This document shows positions 32,856 to 43,735 of a stretch of 64,000 nt of DNA, piece by piece; position 1 is the stretch's first letter; each line of letters opens with the position of its first letter. Under the pieces are notes generated by a model. The model saw nothing but the letters and a program-made list of their open reading frames with translations. It did not search any database and was not told where the DNA came from. The position numbers were made by a program, and so were the translations under genes. This DNA is from Omphiscola glabra (lineage: Eukaryota; Mollusca; Gastropoda; Lymnaeidae), in NCBI GenBank assembly GCA_964017045.1, contig OZ024802.1, positions 12,784,435-12,848,434 on the forward strand, in the 5' to 3' direction.

Positions 32856-33245
32856 ATCTAAAGGGTAGACGTAGATACAAGTGGTTCACACTGAAAGACA
32901 GTGTGTGGCAATGAGAGAGGGGACGAGAGAGAGAAAGAGTGAGTGTGAGAGAAGGAGAAAAATAGACAGTGAGTGCGAGAGATGTAGAAAAAGAGGCAGT
33001 TAGTGAGTGCAAGTTAGGTAGAGGATAGCAAATAGAGTAATCATAGTCATTTCATCCACAAATTAGAGAGTTCAAACCATAATTCATCCATTAAATGAAA
33101 ACTGAGTATGTTGTGTCCAATATAAAAATAAATTAATAGATGAAGAATAGTTCTAATTACCAAGATAGAACAATATATGAAATGCATTTACCCCCCCCCC
33201 CCTCAAAACCAAAACAAAAAACAACCCATCTGTAGCCGAGTTTTT
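32856..33245. other. No gene seen; purine-rich stretch
   Basis: gagagagaaagagtgag-type sequence at about 32915-33010 and a poly-C run at 33191. Confidence 0.5.
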
Positions 33246-33412
33246 AAAAAACGACAACCTGACCTAAACACAACTCAAAAAACGACAACCTGACCTAAAC
33301 ACAACTTAAAAAACGACAACCTGACCCAAACACAACTTTAAAAACGACAACCTGACCTAAACACAACTTAAAAAACGACAACCTGACCTAAACACAACTT
33401 AAAAAACGACAG
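33246..33412. repeat. Minisatellite, 31 bp unit, about 5.4 copies
   Basis: Units of aaaaaacgacaacctgacct then aaacacaactt, nearly identical apart from one base in the third copy and at the right edge. Confidence 0.95.
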
Positions 33413-35014
33413 CGTTTAACAACACAAATCATTCCACCCCCCCTCCCCCCCCCCCCAACCAACCCTTTACAAACAGCAACACAAATAGGAGAATAGTGAA
33501 AACAGTTCTATCGATGACATATTACCTCTGCGACACTAAGTACACTCCACACATCCTCAGCTGACAGCGTCCTAGGTACCTAGCATTAAGACAAAGTTAC
33601 GTGCTCGGCGAACTCACTCTATAATTCCAGTGCGATGTTGCCGACTTTGCCATTGTTCCTTTTCCCCCGGAGTCAAGTTCACCGACAGAGTGTTGGACAA
33701 TCCCTCGTCTGCTCGCACTCCCACCTTTCTGAGGGGAGGGACTGGCACCGCCGTACTCAGAGACATGCTCGCCCTGGTCGTGTGAGGGTGGATGTGCGAG
33801 GTTGGTGGGGGTTGGGAAAGGGGGGGGGGCTCGATTTGTCGTATGCTACCGCGGAGAGGAAACCACCACATTATAATGACTTGAGGCTGAGTGGCATCGC
33901 TGGCCGTAAGCGAGCGGGTGTTTGGCTTGTGGGAGAAAAAAAAAGGGGGAGGGGAGGATAGTATGGCAGGAACACAAGACCCAGTTCGTGATACGTTATT
34001 CACCCAGCCGATATGTGTAGAGAGTTCTATACATTGTATTTATCTATCATGGCGTCTGACGTGTGTGTCGGGTCGGATTAACCGAAAGGCGACCATGATG
34101 TTTTGGCACTGCAGGCTAAACCCCCCCCCCCACCCCCCGGGCTAAGAGCTTTCGTAAATCATCGTCTGCATTTCAAAGGCCGTGATCCTAAATCATCGCC
34201 CTAAAAGCCCCTGTGTTGGACATGCCAAGCCCCCCCCCCGACCCCCACAAGCCTTTCTACGCCCCCTTTAAGTGCTTTGTTAATTAAGTTAAAAGGTTAT
34301 AATTTTTTTTTGGCCACATCGATCGCTCTTGAATTACATTAAGTCTCACCAAAAAAAAACAAAAAAAACTTCTAGACTGGCCCTTTCTTTACCACAGGTT
34401 CTCAACGTTTGTTCCGCCGCTCTGCGCGAAATGACGTGGTTTGAGGTGCTCTCCGACCGCCATTCTAATACCCAATTAAAAAATTGTAAAAAAAAAAAAA
34501 AAAAGAAAAGAAAAAGGAAAAAAAGCTATCACTTTATTCCCTATCACCTCATGACGACTTCTGAGTCTGTGGGTCAAGATTTAACCTGAATTACTTTAAA
34601 AAAACAACCTGTTTTTTTTTTGTTTTTTTTTGGTGGGGGGGGGGGGGGAAGAAGAAGAAATATAATGGAATTATTTCAAAAGTAAAAATAACACAGGCGA
34701 CACAGACAATAATAAAGAATCTGTTTTTTTTAAAAACAATTAACGGTGGCGATAACTTTGGCTTATGCAAATCTCAACGGGTTCAAAATGATTTGAAACG
34801 AAATGCAGTTGATCTAATTATGTTAAGGGCGCGCTTAAACTGTGTTCCACGGCGTAACTCAGAGCCACGGGCCGCGGTACGGTAACGGTCACCCGATTTG
34901 CAGATGGTAAAACATTGAAAAAGATAGAAAAAATTTAATAAATTGCGCCCTAGCCGTTGCTTCAATGTTTTCAATTACAATCGGTCCGTCGACAAAAAAA
35001 AAATATTAAAAAAA
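33413..35014. other. No confident gene; locally GC-rich with CpGs
   Basis: About 33600-33960 is richer in GC and CpG than its surroundings and has overlapping ORFs of 108 and 129 codons on opposite strands. Neither shows a recognisable domain; both are low-complexity and Pro- or Gly-rich. Poly-C/G and poly-A runs punctuate the rest. Confidence 0.4.
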
Positions 35015-35395
35015 ATTGAGAAGCACTGTTTTAAGACCGGGAAGAAAATTTTGAGAAGCACTGGTTAAGGCTGGACAGAAAAGTTTGAGAATTACTTGTT
35101 AAAGGCTAAGTAGTAAAGTTTGAGACGGATTGGTTTAAGGCCAGGAGGATAATTTTGAGAAGGCCTGGTTTAAGGCCTGACAGAAAAATTTGAGAAGCCC
35201 TGGTTTAGGGCCAGACAGAAAAGTTTGAGAAGACCTGGTTTACGGTCGAGTGGTAAAGTTTGAGAATCTCTGATTTAAGGCCATATTAAAAAAAGTTTAA
35301 GAAGCACTGGTTTAAGGACCGACAGAAAAACTTTGAGAAGCAATGGTTTGCGTGAGGCTTGACAGAAAAATTTGAGAAGCATTGGTTTAGCAAAC
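35015..35395. repeat. Degenerate tandem repeat, about 42 bp, hAT-terminus-like
   Basis: About nine imperfect units of tttgagaagcactggtttaa then ggccagacagaaaag. The tttgagaagcactg part looks like the terminus of a hAT MITE, so the array may have grown from such an end. Confidence 0.85.
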
Positions 35396-35493
35396 AATTG
35401 GGACATTCCATGCCAGTAAACTTTCCCAACCGAGCTTACAATCAACACGTCATTAACATCTGATTAGCATTTGGCCGCCTCGCTTTGCCAACG

Positions 35494-35525
35494 CCAATCG
35501 CCCTTTGATAACAAGAGTATAAAAG
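35494..35525 (+). promoter_or_regulatory. Possible CCAAT/TATA promoter-like pair
   Basis: A CCAAT in a GC-rich context lies 24 bp upstream of TATAAAAG. No convincing exon follows, so this may be chance. Confidence 0.2.
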
Positions 35526-35994
35526 TGCACAGTAGTCAAATATTTAAATCTAAATATTTTTTTTTGATTGGGGGTGGGGGCGGGGGTGGGTGGTCTCAGT
35601 AACCCAACTAACATACGTTAGCCCTGGGGGGGGGGGATTGTTGAGGAAGATATTAGCCAAGGGAAATATTGTTGGCGCAGATATTTATTAAGAGATTCGT
35701 TGCTGACACAGGTAATTGTAAAGGGAAATAGTGTTGGCCACTATCGGCATTTTCGGTCCAATGAAAGTTTTTAAGAGAGGGAACAGGCAAAAGTGTTGGC
35801 CCCTCTCGGGCCGCACTAAACCATACTACGCCGCTGTCATCGGCACATATATTCATCAACAGATTCATCATATTTGTTGTCACGTCTGTATTTGTGAATC
35901 CAGATGTGGTATATTTACACATTCTGAAATTAACGGTAGTATGTGGGGATGGTTAGGATCTCCGTGTGGGCGGGCGGCTAAGACATGTGTGGGT
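35526..35994. other. No gene seen
   Basis: Two G-rich runs and overlapping 89-codon ORFs on opposite strands that have no recognised motif. A tattgttggc-type phrase recurs three times between 35640 and 35800. Confidence 0.45.
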
Positions 35995-36228
35995 GGCTAA
36001 AACCGCAACGTGTAATTGGCTAAGACGTAACGCGAGGTTGCTAAGACCTGTATGTGTGTGTGGCGACCTTATGCGAGGTTGCTAAGACCTGTATGTGTGT
36101 GTTTTTAAGACCTTATGCGAGGTTGCTAAGACCTGTATGTGTGGGTGGCTAAGACCTGTATGTGTGGGTGGCTAAGACCTGTATGTGTGGGTGGCTAAGA
36201 TCTATATGTGTGAGTGGCTAAGCCCTGG
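35995..36228. repeat. Minisatellite, about 23 bp unit
   Basis: About ten units of ggctaagacctgtatgtgtg plus ggt. The left half alternates with variant units containing aacgcgaggttgc or ttatgcgaggttgc. Confidence 0.9.
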
Positions 36229-36984
36229 GTGGAAATAATTCAACTCATGAATCTTTATTGAACTGCACCCCCCCCCCCACACACACTCCATAATCAAATC
36301 AGTCCCTAAATCCCCCCGCCCCCCCCCCCCAATCTATACAATTATAATAAAGTTTTATCTACAATTTCAGAAATACTGTTATGACTTCACACCCTCTTCT
36401 CGTCTTGTTGCTCTGAACTTTTACTTCCACCACTAATTAAAAAAAAATCATTTCATGGACATATGCTTATCCATTCTGTCACCGCTGTCAGCGCTAGCGG
36501 AAAAGCTCTCATTGTCATCATATGTAAATATTTTTGGTGGGTTGGTCTGTCCTTGGCGACTATCATTATTTGATGTCCCTTTATTAAGAGTACAAAAGTA
36601 CTCTATACACGACCTTTGTACCCGATAACTCTCGGGGGGGGGGGGGGGGAGAGAAAGAAATCATTTCGTTTATTTACGTTTGATTGGTCAAATATTTGAC
36701 ATGGAAGTTTACTGTTTGAACTTTGCTGTTTATGTTGTATGTTTTCACGTCAGCCTCAGAGCTCCAACCAAATAATTGTTCTGTTACCCATAATTATTTT
36801 GCAATGCCAAAAATCGTCTGCTATCCCTCAAAGGTCTTCTGAAGGTAATGAGGTGAAAGCAATTGTCATTCTGGAGCAATTTCTACAAGCCCACCCCCCC
36901 TCCCTCAACCAACATTCTTTTCACGAAACTGTGTAGAGATTGTGTGCTTTTGCCCTGGATTTCTCATCGGCGCACCAGTGCAAT
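36229..36984. other. No gene seen
   Basis: Several poly-C and poly-G runs (near 36270, 36316, 36632). No coding motif. Confidence 0.5.
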
Positions 36985-37115
36985 CTTTACACAATCACGA
37001 TCTACTTCCCTGGCATCTGCTAGGAGCCGTTAGATTGGCAACATCGCTTCCCCAACCGTTGCACATTAGCCAGTTTATGGATGCAGCAACGTACCGAACC
37101 AGAACCAGAAAACTT
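36985..37115 (+). mobile_element. LINE 3' end fragment (paralogue of 48530-48900, minus)
   Basis: catctgctaggagccgttag, gcaacatcgcttccccaacc and aacgtaccgaaccagaacc match, in reverse complement, the sequence downstream of the LINE coding tail at 48835. This copy holds one uninterrupted caacgtac, where the other copy has a MITE flanked by two gtacgttg. It therefore represents the empty site. Confidence 0.75.
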
Positions 37116-37229
37116 ACAGCAAGAAGGTTTACTGGGAGATTATAAGCCAGGGTGTTTTTTTTTTCAACCTCCTTTTCATTTGAACGGAACCTTAGGAGTG
37201 TTTCACGTCATGGCAAGGGCGTCATCAGT

Positions 37230-37520
37230 ACCAATGACAACGCTTTTATTTTCATGTCCATGTCTTGTCTTTTTGTTGTTTCTGTTAATATCTCTTAATA
37301 TTTTTGTTCCGTTAAGATTCTCTACTTTATTTTTCACAGTACTAATATTTATATTCTTTCACTTCATGTGATCCTACTTCCGGCAACAAAAAAAATAGTT
37401 GTTTTTTTCTTTCTATGATCTGTCTTTTCGTCTTGTTTTCTGATGAAGGCTCTAAGCCGAAACGTCAAAATCTTTTGTCCTCACTATTAATTCAAGTTTA
37501 TCATTCTTCGTTCTAATATG
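37230..37520 (+). mobile_element. Penelope-like element 3' region (noncoding)
   Basis: Pyrimidine-rich sequence leading into a hammerhead-like motif. It resembles, loosely, the sequence before the hammerhead-like motif downstream of the Penelope endonuclease relic at 58560. No open reading frame of a Penelope protein was seen. Confidence 0.4.
37440..37466 (+). ncRNA. Minimal hammerhead ribozyme motif (Penelope type)
   Basis: Core CTGATGA is followed by an arm ggc/gcc with a five-base loop (stem II, plus one extra A), then GAAA and CGTC, that is GAA-ACGT-C. The stem III element ACGT is self-complementary. Such minimal stem III hammerheads, thought to act as dimers, are known in Penelope-like elements. 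The preceding gtttt can pair with the following aaaat to give a short stem I. All catalytic-core bases visible by eye are intact. Activity cannot be judged. Confidence 0.7.
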
Positions 37521-37574
37521 TCATTTACACACCTTGAATGCAGTCCATCAATTATCTTTTGTTTCTGTTAACTC

Positions 37575-37734
37575 CTTAAAGCAGAAAAAAAATCTGCCAC
37601 GATATCTCCATTGTCAATAACACGTACTAAGCCCATCAGCTTTTCTTTACTGCAGACATCGGTGCTCCCATCCATCTGCAATGCAAAGAAGTCACGTGTC
37701 TTTATCTTCGCTATAGCTTCTTGGGTTTTGACAC
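37575..37734 (-). pseudogene. hAT transposase fragment
   Basis: One minus-strand frame reads KTRDFFALQMDGSTDV, then KLMGLVRVIDNGDIVADFF. This is the conserved catalytic-domain segment of hAT transposases of the GTF2IRD2/ZBED5/SCAND3-like type, in which F-x-LQ-DESTD with a catalytic Asp is usual. The common Glu of DES is Gly here. The frame ends in a stop soon after, no flanking transposase was recognised and no initiator is present, so it is a relic. Confidence 0.65.
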
Positions 37735-37945
37735 TTATCTAGAACTTTATTCAAATGAAGCGTGTGTGTTGTTGTTTTTTTATTCTAGCTTAGCGCCCTC
37801 TCGAAGTGCGTCCCATTCTTGTTAAGCGTCGCTTCAATTTAGCTGGTTCCATGGCACTACTGGCAAGCTTTTTTCCTGCAGGCAAAACAGAGCGGTATGG
37901 GGCGGACTGGGCCTCATGCACAAGTGAATTCCATAGTAAAGTAAT

Positions 37946-38494
37946 CGTCATCTAAGTAAGTGTCGTTGTTCGTAGGCTAAGTAAGTGTCTTTGTTCGTCA
38001 GCTAAGTAAGTGTCATTGTTCGTCAACTAAGTAAGTGTCGTTGTTCGTCAGCTAAGTAAGTGTCGTTGTACGTCAGCTAAGTAAGTGTCGTTGTTCGTCA
38101 ACTAAGTATGTGTCGTTGTTAGTCAGCTAAGTAAGTGTCGTTGTTCGTCAACTAAGTATGTGTCGTTGTTAGTCAGCTAAGTAAGTATCGTTGTTCGTCA
38201 GCTAAGTAAGTGTCGTTGTTCGTCAGCTACGTAAGTGTCGTTGTTCGTCATCTAAGTAAGCGTCGTTGTTCGTCAGCTAAGTAAGCGTCGTTGTTCGTCA
38301 GCTAAGTAAGTGTCGTTGTTCGTCAGCTAAGTAAGCGTCGTTGTTCGTCAGCTAAGTAAGCGTCGTTGTTCGTCAGCTAAGTAAGCGTCGTTGTTCGTCA
38401 GCTAAGTAAGCGTCGTTGTTCGTCAGCTAAGTAAGTGTCGTTGTTCGTCAGCTAAGTAAGTGTCGTTGTTCGTCAACTAAGTAAGCGTCGTTGT
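37946..38494. repeat. Minisatellite, 25 bp unit, 22 copies
   Basis: Units of cgtcagctaagtaagtgtcg plus ttgtt. Subtypes are gtgtcg and gcgtcg; gcgtcg units cluster on the right. A two-unit subpattern (tcaactaagtatg then tagtcagct) is repeated. Confidence 0.98.
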
Positions 38495-38843
38495 GCTGAC
38501 CAACTTTGAGATTCCGCAACGACAAGGTCAATGTTTGGCTCACATGACTCGTTACTAGCTGTAGCTTCAGTCCTCAGATTTAGTTTGGTCGTCAGCTGTG
38601 GCACCGTATATATTTTTCTCTTCTTAATCGCTCGTCCCTGGTCGAGCAACAGTGGGATGAAAGTTAATTTAAACGCTCATTAGGATGACAACGGGCAACG
38701 GTAATTAAGTGGATAAGCAACGGCTAAATGCCGCACATGTGCCGGTACGGCCAGACTTGGTCCTTATATTTTTATAGTATTAACTAGCCACCGGCGGAAT
38801 CCCCAGTTGGCGTTTGCGGAACCCTTATGTTCCGCGGAACCCG
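38495..38843. other. No gene seen
   Basis: Unique sequence with no recognised feature. Confidence 0.5.
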
Positions 38844-39101
38844 GTGCTGACTGCTCTGTGCTGACTGCTCTATGCTGACTGCTCTATGCTGACTGCTCTA
38901 TGCCGACTGCTCTATGCTGACTGCTCTATGCTGATTGCTCTATGCTGACTGCCCTATGCTGACTGCCCTATGCTGACTGCTCTATGCTGACTGCTCTATG
39001 CTGACTGCTCTATGCTGACTGCTCTATGCCGACTGCTATATGCTGACTGCTCTATGCTGATTGCTCTATGCTGACTGCCCTATGCTGACTGCTATATGCT
39101 G
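38844..39101. repeat. Minisatellite, 14 bp unit, about 18 copies
   Basis: Units of tgctgactgctcta. A block of about six units with the same variants (gccgac, gattgc, gactgcccta) appears twice in the same order, which indicates a higher-order duplication. Confidence 0.97.
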
Positions 39102-41518
39102 ACGACGTACAGTTTCCGGTTCCCAACCTTATTCCGGTCATGCCCTCCCCCACCCCCCACAAACACCACATTTTAATTTCAAAGAAACAAAGTGACCGGT
39201 GACTCCGATACTTAAAAAAACTGCATTTTCCTTCAGATAACCGAGAACATGTTGAAATTCATGTGTCCGGCATATTGTAGTGCAGCAATATACTTTATTG
39301 AATGTAGCGTAATGTGGTGGCTAAGGTGAAGTTTGCTTTACACAAACTCTTGTAGTCTGAGCGCTGTTGCATGCGACTATGAGTTGCTTCGGTGTAATCC
39401 ACTGGGGAAAACAACATATAAAACTGCTCAATATTTAATGGGTTATATTATAGATATTCAAACTGTTACAATCAAGCAATTTTTTGTTTGTTTTCAAGGT
39501 TTCACATATCAAAGTATCTTGCTTTTTTTTAAAATAAAAATAATAAAGTCAGTCAACCCTCTCGGTATGTTTCATATAAATTAAAAAGGTTGCAGAAAAA
39601 AGAATGGTGTTAAAAAAATCATCCGTAAATAAGCATAGAGGAGTTTTTGTCTTGCAGCCAGAGCAAAGTCTTCCTGCACTTCTCAGTTGTGATCAGCATT
39701 TCAGACGGGAAAACCTAATTGAACGGTACGCAGGCAATTTGCAGGTCTGCTTGTCCTCCACCCATAAAGTAAGTTTTATTCACCGCATTTCCTACTTCCT
39801 GTAACGGTCAATTACAATTAGCCGTTTGAATGGTCACGACATGGGGGGTGCTACTGCACTGAGACGCTAATGATCATGTGAAGATGTTGAGGAAATTGTG
39901 AAATACAGACGACGATGGATAGAGAGAGAGATTGAGAGAGATTGAGAGAGATGGAGAGAGAGAGAGAGTGAGCGAGAGAGATTAGTGGAAAGTATACCCT
40001 TGATGTCCCTGTGACATAACACAGTTTTCAAAGACCCAAACATAAAAAGCCCTTGAAACGTCTGGTGATTTGGATCCAGTAAGACTTCCAGTGTCGAAGG
40101 CGTGTCGAGGTATTCACGTCATCATAGGGAGGAGACGCCTTGTTAAAACACTGTTAGAAACATGTGACTGCGGCACGAGGCGCTAGCAATGGATCTACTT
40201 AAACCTGTTGATTGATTGGTTTTTTGGTTGTTGTTTTTTTTAAAATCCATCCAACAAATTAAGTGACTAAGTACAGTAAAATAAGTATTTACCTATAAAA
40301 ACCAAGAAAACAAACGTACACGTTGTGTAACATTGGTGCGACTCTATCCTCTGTGTGCAATAACAAAACTTAAAACTAAAGTAGAAACAAGGTAAAAATG
40401 TTAAAAATTAAACACAAAATGACAACGATTTCAGAAGAAAGGGAAAACACTTCCACACTAAGTCCGCAGCTCCACGCCCCTGGTATTTACCACCATTGCA
40501 AATAGCTGTCGCAGTCAAGCGTCATAAGTGTATGTCTCGAAGAGTCACGATATCTGAGGGATGTCAGAGAAGGGGAGGTGGGGAGGGGAGGAGATTATTA
40601 TTTTTCTTTTGTGTTGGGGGGGGGTGTCAGGTGAAAAGTCTCAATTTGCCACAACGAATTAAATGACGGGAAAAAAATATATGTAGCCGTCTGACGAGGG
40701 GGTGGGAGGGTGAGCGGTTGGTGGCAATACAGTTTAAAATTTAGTTAATATATCCAAAGAAAAAATGAGGTCCTCGTTGAATGGCAAAAAGAAACGGAGA
40801 CAGAAAACGCAAATAGGAAAAGAGTCAACGAAAAAAAGGACACAATCTGAAAATATCCATACATTGTCAACGTGTTTATAAAAATGGACAGACATTTACG
40901 TATACATAACTAGCAATAAACACGATGGATAGCTCTGGATAACAAATGTTTCACAGGTTATCTATCCAAATCCAAAGTATGACAATCATTCAATAAACAT
41001 GGAGGGATAACTCTGGGTTCAACATGTTATTCAAAGAATTGACAATCATTAAATACACATGGGGGATAACTCTGACTTCAAAAGATTATTCAAAGTACGA
41101 CTAACATAAACATAATTTTCATAACGTAATTTGAAGAGTGGACCTAACATCATTATACATATTATCCCATATACGTATCCCATATTTTCCCCTTTACTTT
41201 CGTCAGCTGTTAGGTTTCATAGCGGCCAATTACAACATTTTACCGAAGAGTATTTCTAGTTCTAGCTCTGTCTTTTTATTTTTATGATAAGGTCATTGTA
41301 CAATGTAATAATATGTCCAGGGCAGGCCCCACGGTTGCTGGCGCCCCAGCAAACTTTTCTTTGGCACCATATATTGAAAAAATATTGTGTATAGAAACAA
41401 CTGTGGGTTAGTTCATGAGTTTATTACCTATGTTTTAAACAACAAAACAATGAACAATGATATTGCTTTCCTTTACATGTATTGAACTCCGCCATGGCCG
41501 GTCCCAAGCCAGGGTGCA
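39102..41518. other. No gene seen over about 2.4 kb
   Basis: Contains (GAGA)n at about 39920-39985. Around 41315-41370 there is a possible hAT-like terminus (cagggcaggccccacgg). No exon-like ORF was recognised. Confidence 0.5.
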
Positions 41519-41602
41519 AAAGGAGGAGAGTTGGCGTAAGGTCAGCTAGGAGGAGGGTTGGCGTAAAGTTAGCTAGGAGGAGGGTTAGCGTAAGGTCAGC
41601 TA
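41519..41602. repeat. Tandem repeat, 27 bp unit, 3 copies
   Basis: Units of aggaggagggttggcgtaag plus gtcagct. Nine-codon periodicity leaves frames open on both strands. Confidence 0.9.
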
Positions 41603-41995
41603 CCTCACCCCAAAAAATAAACCACCAGAGAAACGTCAACACGAAAAAAACAAAACAATTTCAGCCCTGATACGATAGGGCTCTTCCTCCTTAAGAAGAG
41701 TTATGAAGCCTTGCAGCTGATTCCAGGTGACACACAAAGTATGAGATACACCTGGAAGCAACTGGAAAGGAAAGCACAGGACCGAGATGAATGGAACACT
41801 CTTGTAGACGGCCTATACCACAGACGGGGTAAAAGGCATAAGTAAGTAATTGTATTTGGGCAGTATGTGCAATAATCCAACTGATGACATTTTTTCTAGC
41901 CTTGAGATCGGCAAATCCTTTTATTGCACTTTCTATTTATATTCTCTGCAATATCATTTTCTATATTACAAAATTGCCAAAGAATTCATTCTTTC
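41603..41995. other. No gene seen
   Basis: Region 41740-41845 in one plus frame reads like a decayed LINE- or transposon-derived tail (RYTWKQLERKAQDRDEW), but it is too short to assign. Confidence 0.35.
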
Positions 41996-42290
41996 TTGAG
42001 GCATAGATGATCATTGTACATTCTTGTCTGATCCTGAAATTTCCGACTGTTTAACATTGTACATTCATGTCAGTTTCTGAAATTTCAAGCTGTTTGACAT
42101 TGTACATTCACGTCAGTTCCTGAAACTCCAAGCTGTTTGAAATAGTGCATCCTAGCCCGATCCTGAAATTTCAGCTGTTTGACAATTTACATTCATGTCA
42201 GTTCCTGAAACTTCAAGCTGTTTGGCAAAGTGCTTTCACGTCTGATCCTCCTACTTTCAAGTAATATCCTACAATTTCAAGCGTACAAAA
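41996..42290. repeat. Degenerate tandem repeat, about 43 bp unit
   Basis: Five to six imperfect units with ttgtacattcatgtcagttc and ctgaaatttcaagctgtttg segments. Confidence 0.8.
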
Positions 42291-42356
42291 GTTCACATGA
42301 TAATCTCTCTATATCTGAATAAGTATTATCGCGAGCTGCGCTGTCTTCAAATGATC

Positions 42357-42430
42357 AAAGGACATTGTCCTGTCAAAGGACATTGTCCTGTCAAATAACA
42401 TTGTCCTGTCAAAGAACATTGTCCTGTCAA
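42357..42430. repeat. Tandem repeat, 18 bp unit, 4 copies, palindromic core
   Basis: Units of aaaggacattgtcctgtc. The first two contain aggacattgtcct, a perfect inverted repeat about one base; the last two have lost part of the left arm. Confidence 0.9.
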
Positions 42431-42721
42431 AATGTCATCTTTACATTCCAAGTTTAACTACCTGGATACTTGTCATACCTGACACACATATGACGTCGAA
42501 AGAACCCTGCGTACCAACGCCTAGTTATGGGCCATTGACCTTAAACTTAACAAACCTGTTCGCTAACTCTGGTCTACGTCTGCTACTGTCATTTATGTGT
42601 TTTTTTAAAAATAAAGATAAAATTTAACTACATAGGTGTTTAATGGGTAAAAGTTATTGTTCCTAAATACAACTATAACATTTCAAATGTATTAAATATG
42701 TGGCGTAGATGCTACAATACA

Positions 42722-43735
42722 TCAACTCTATGTGGACAATTAAAATGGCCCATGACAGCATCAAAAGAAAATATCTATAGGAGACTCTGCAGGAGTTTGC
42801 GATACCCAACAAACTTGCAAGGCTTATAACATGAAAAATTTTAAGTAATTTCAGATTAGACGAGGCCTCAGACAGGGAGGCTCACTGTCTTGTATGCTAT
42901 TTAACACAACATTGGAGAGAATTATAAAAATCACACATATTGACACCCGAGGAAAAATAACAGGATACTTTCTGAGGGAAACCCAAGACTCGCAACCCAT
43001 AGGCACTTTCTACAACCAGCCCCTTCAGTATCTTGCATATACTGATGACACTGCACTGTTTGGAAAAAGTAGTAAAGATATGTCAAAAGCGTTATTGAAT
43101 AAGAAGACTCATCACTACAAGCAGGGCTGAAAGTTCGCGAAAATAAAAAAATTAATAACAAACCAACAAGACTTTGTTAACAGAAGAACAGACAGATGAA
43201 AATATTAAATTTGGAAACCACACTTTTGAAAAAAGGAAATCCATTCAAATATCTAGGATCTTTATTACAACGAAAAAATGAATTACCAACAGAAATAAAA
43301 GAAAGAACAACGGCAGGAAACAGGGTAGACTCCAGTAGTCACAAAAAAATTCAAAAGTAAAAAAAGTACATGAAAAACAAAGAAAACTTTATATAAAATC
43401 TGTAATCAGACCAGTTGTGACATACGCAAGTGAAACCCGGACACAAAACAAAAACGTCAGAAAACCAATTAAACACATGGGAGAGAAATGTTCTCCGAAA
43501 ATATGCGGAACAGCAAAAAAAAAACAAAAACGTATAGCTCTTGCACTCAGTGGCGTAACAACGGCTTGGCATTGGGGCAGTTGCCAAGGGCGCCGACCTG
43601 CGCCAGTTCAAAAGGGCGCCGCTAAATCTCTAATTTTTGAATTTTTATTTAATTATCAAGGGCGCCAAAAATAAATTAACCAAGGGCGTCAAAAACCCAG
43701 TTACGCCTCTGCTTGCACTAGATGCCTAATAAAAT
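42722..43735 (+). pseudogene. LINE reverse transcriptase fragment, interrupted by a MITE
   Basis: Reading across several frames gives KMAHDSIKRKYL (palm, first catalytic Asp), EFAIPNKLARLI, RRGLRQGGSLSCMLFN, LERIIK, LQYLAYTDDTALFGKS (catalytic Asp pair), PFKYLGS, and VVTYASETRT, typical of the C-terminal part of non-LTR RTs. Stops and frame changes make it dead. It is truncated at the 5' end and split near the 3' end by a 164 bp MITE with an 8 bp duplication. It is the same family as 6742-7378 and the minus-strand copy at 57440-58245. The clade was not assigned. Confidence 0.8.
43548..43711 (+). mobile_element. hAT-type MITE with perfect 8 bp TSD
   Basis: Ends cagtggcgtaac and gttacgcctctg are inverted repeats with one mismatch. 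Both flanks are cttgcact. The interior is rich in gggcgcc. It has no ORF of its own and inserted into the LINE fragment, so it is younger than that LINE. Confidence 0.92.

Noticed and set aside
33614..34003. Opposing 108- and 129-codon ORFs in a GC-rich stretch
   Set aside because: Low-complexity composition, no domain and both strands open. Kept only as a compositional remark.
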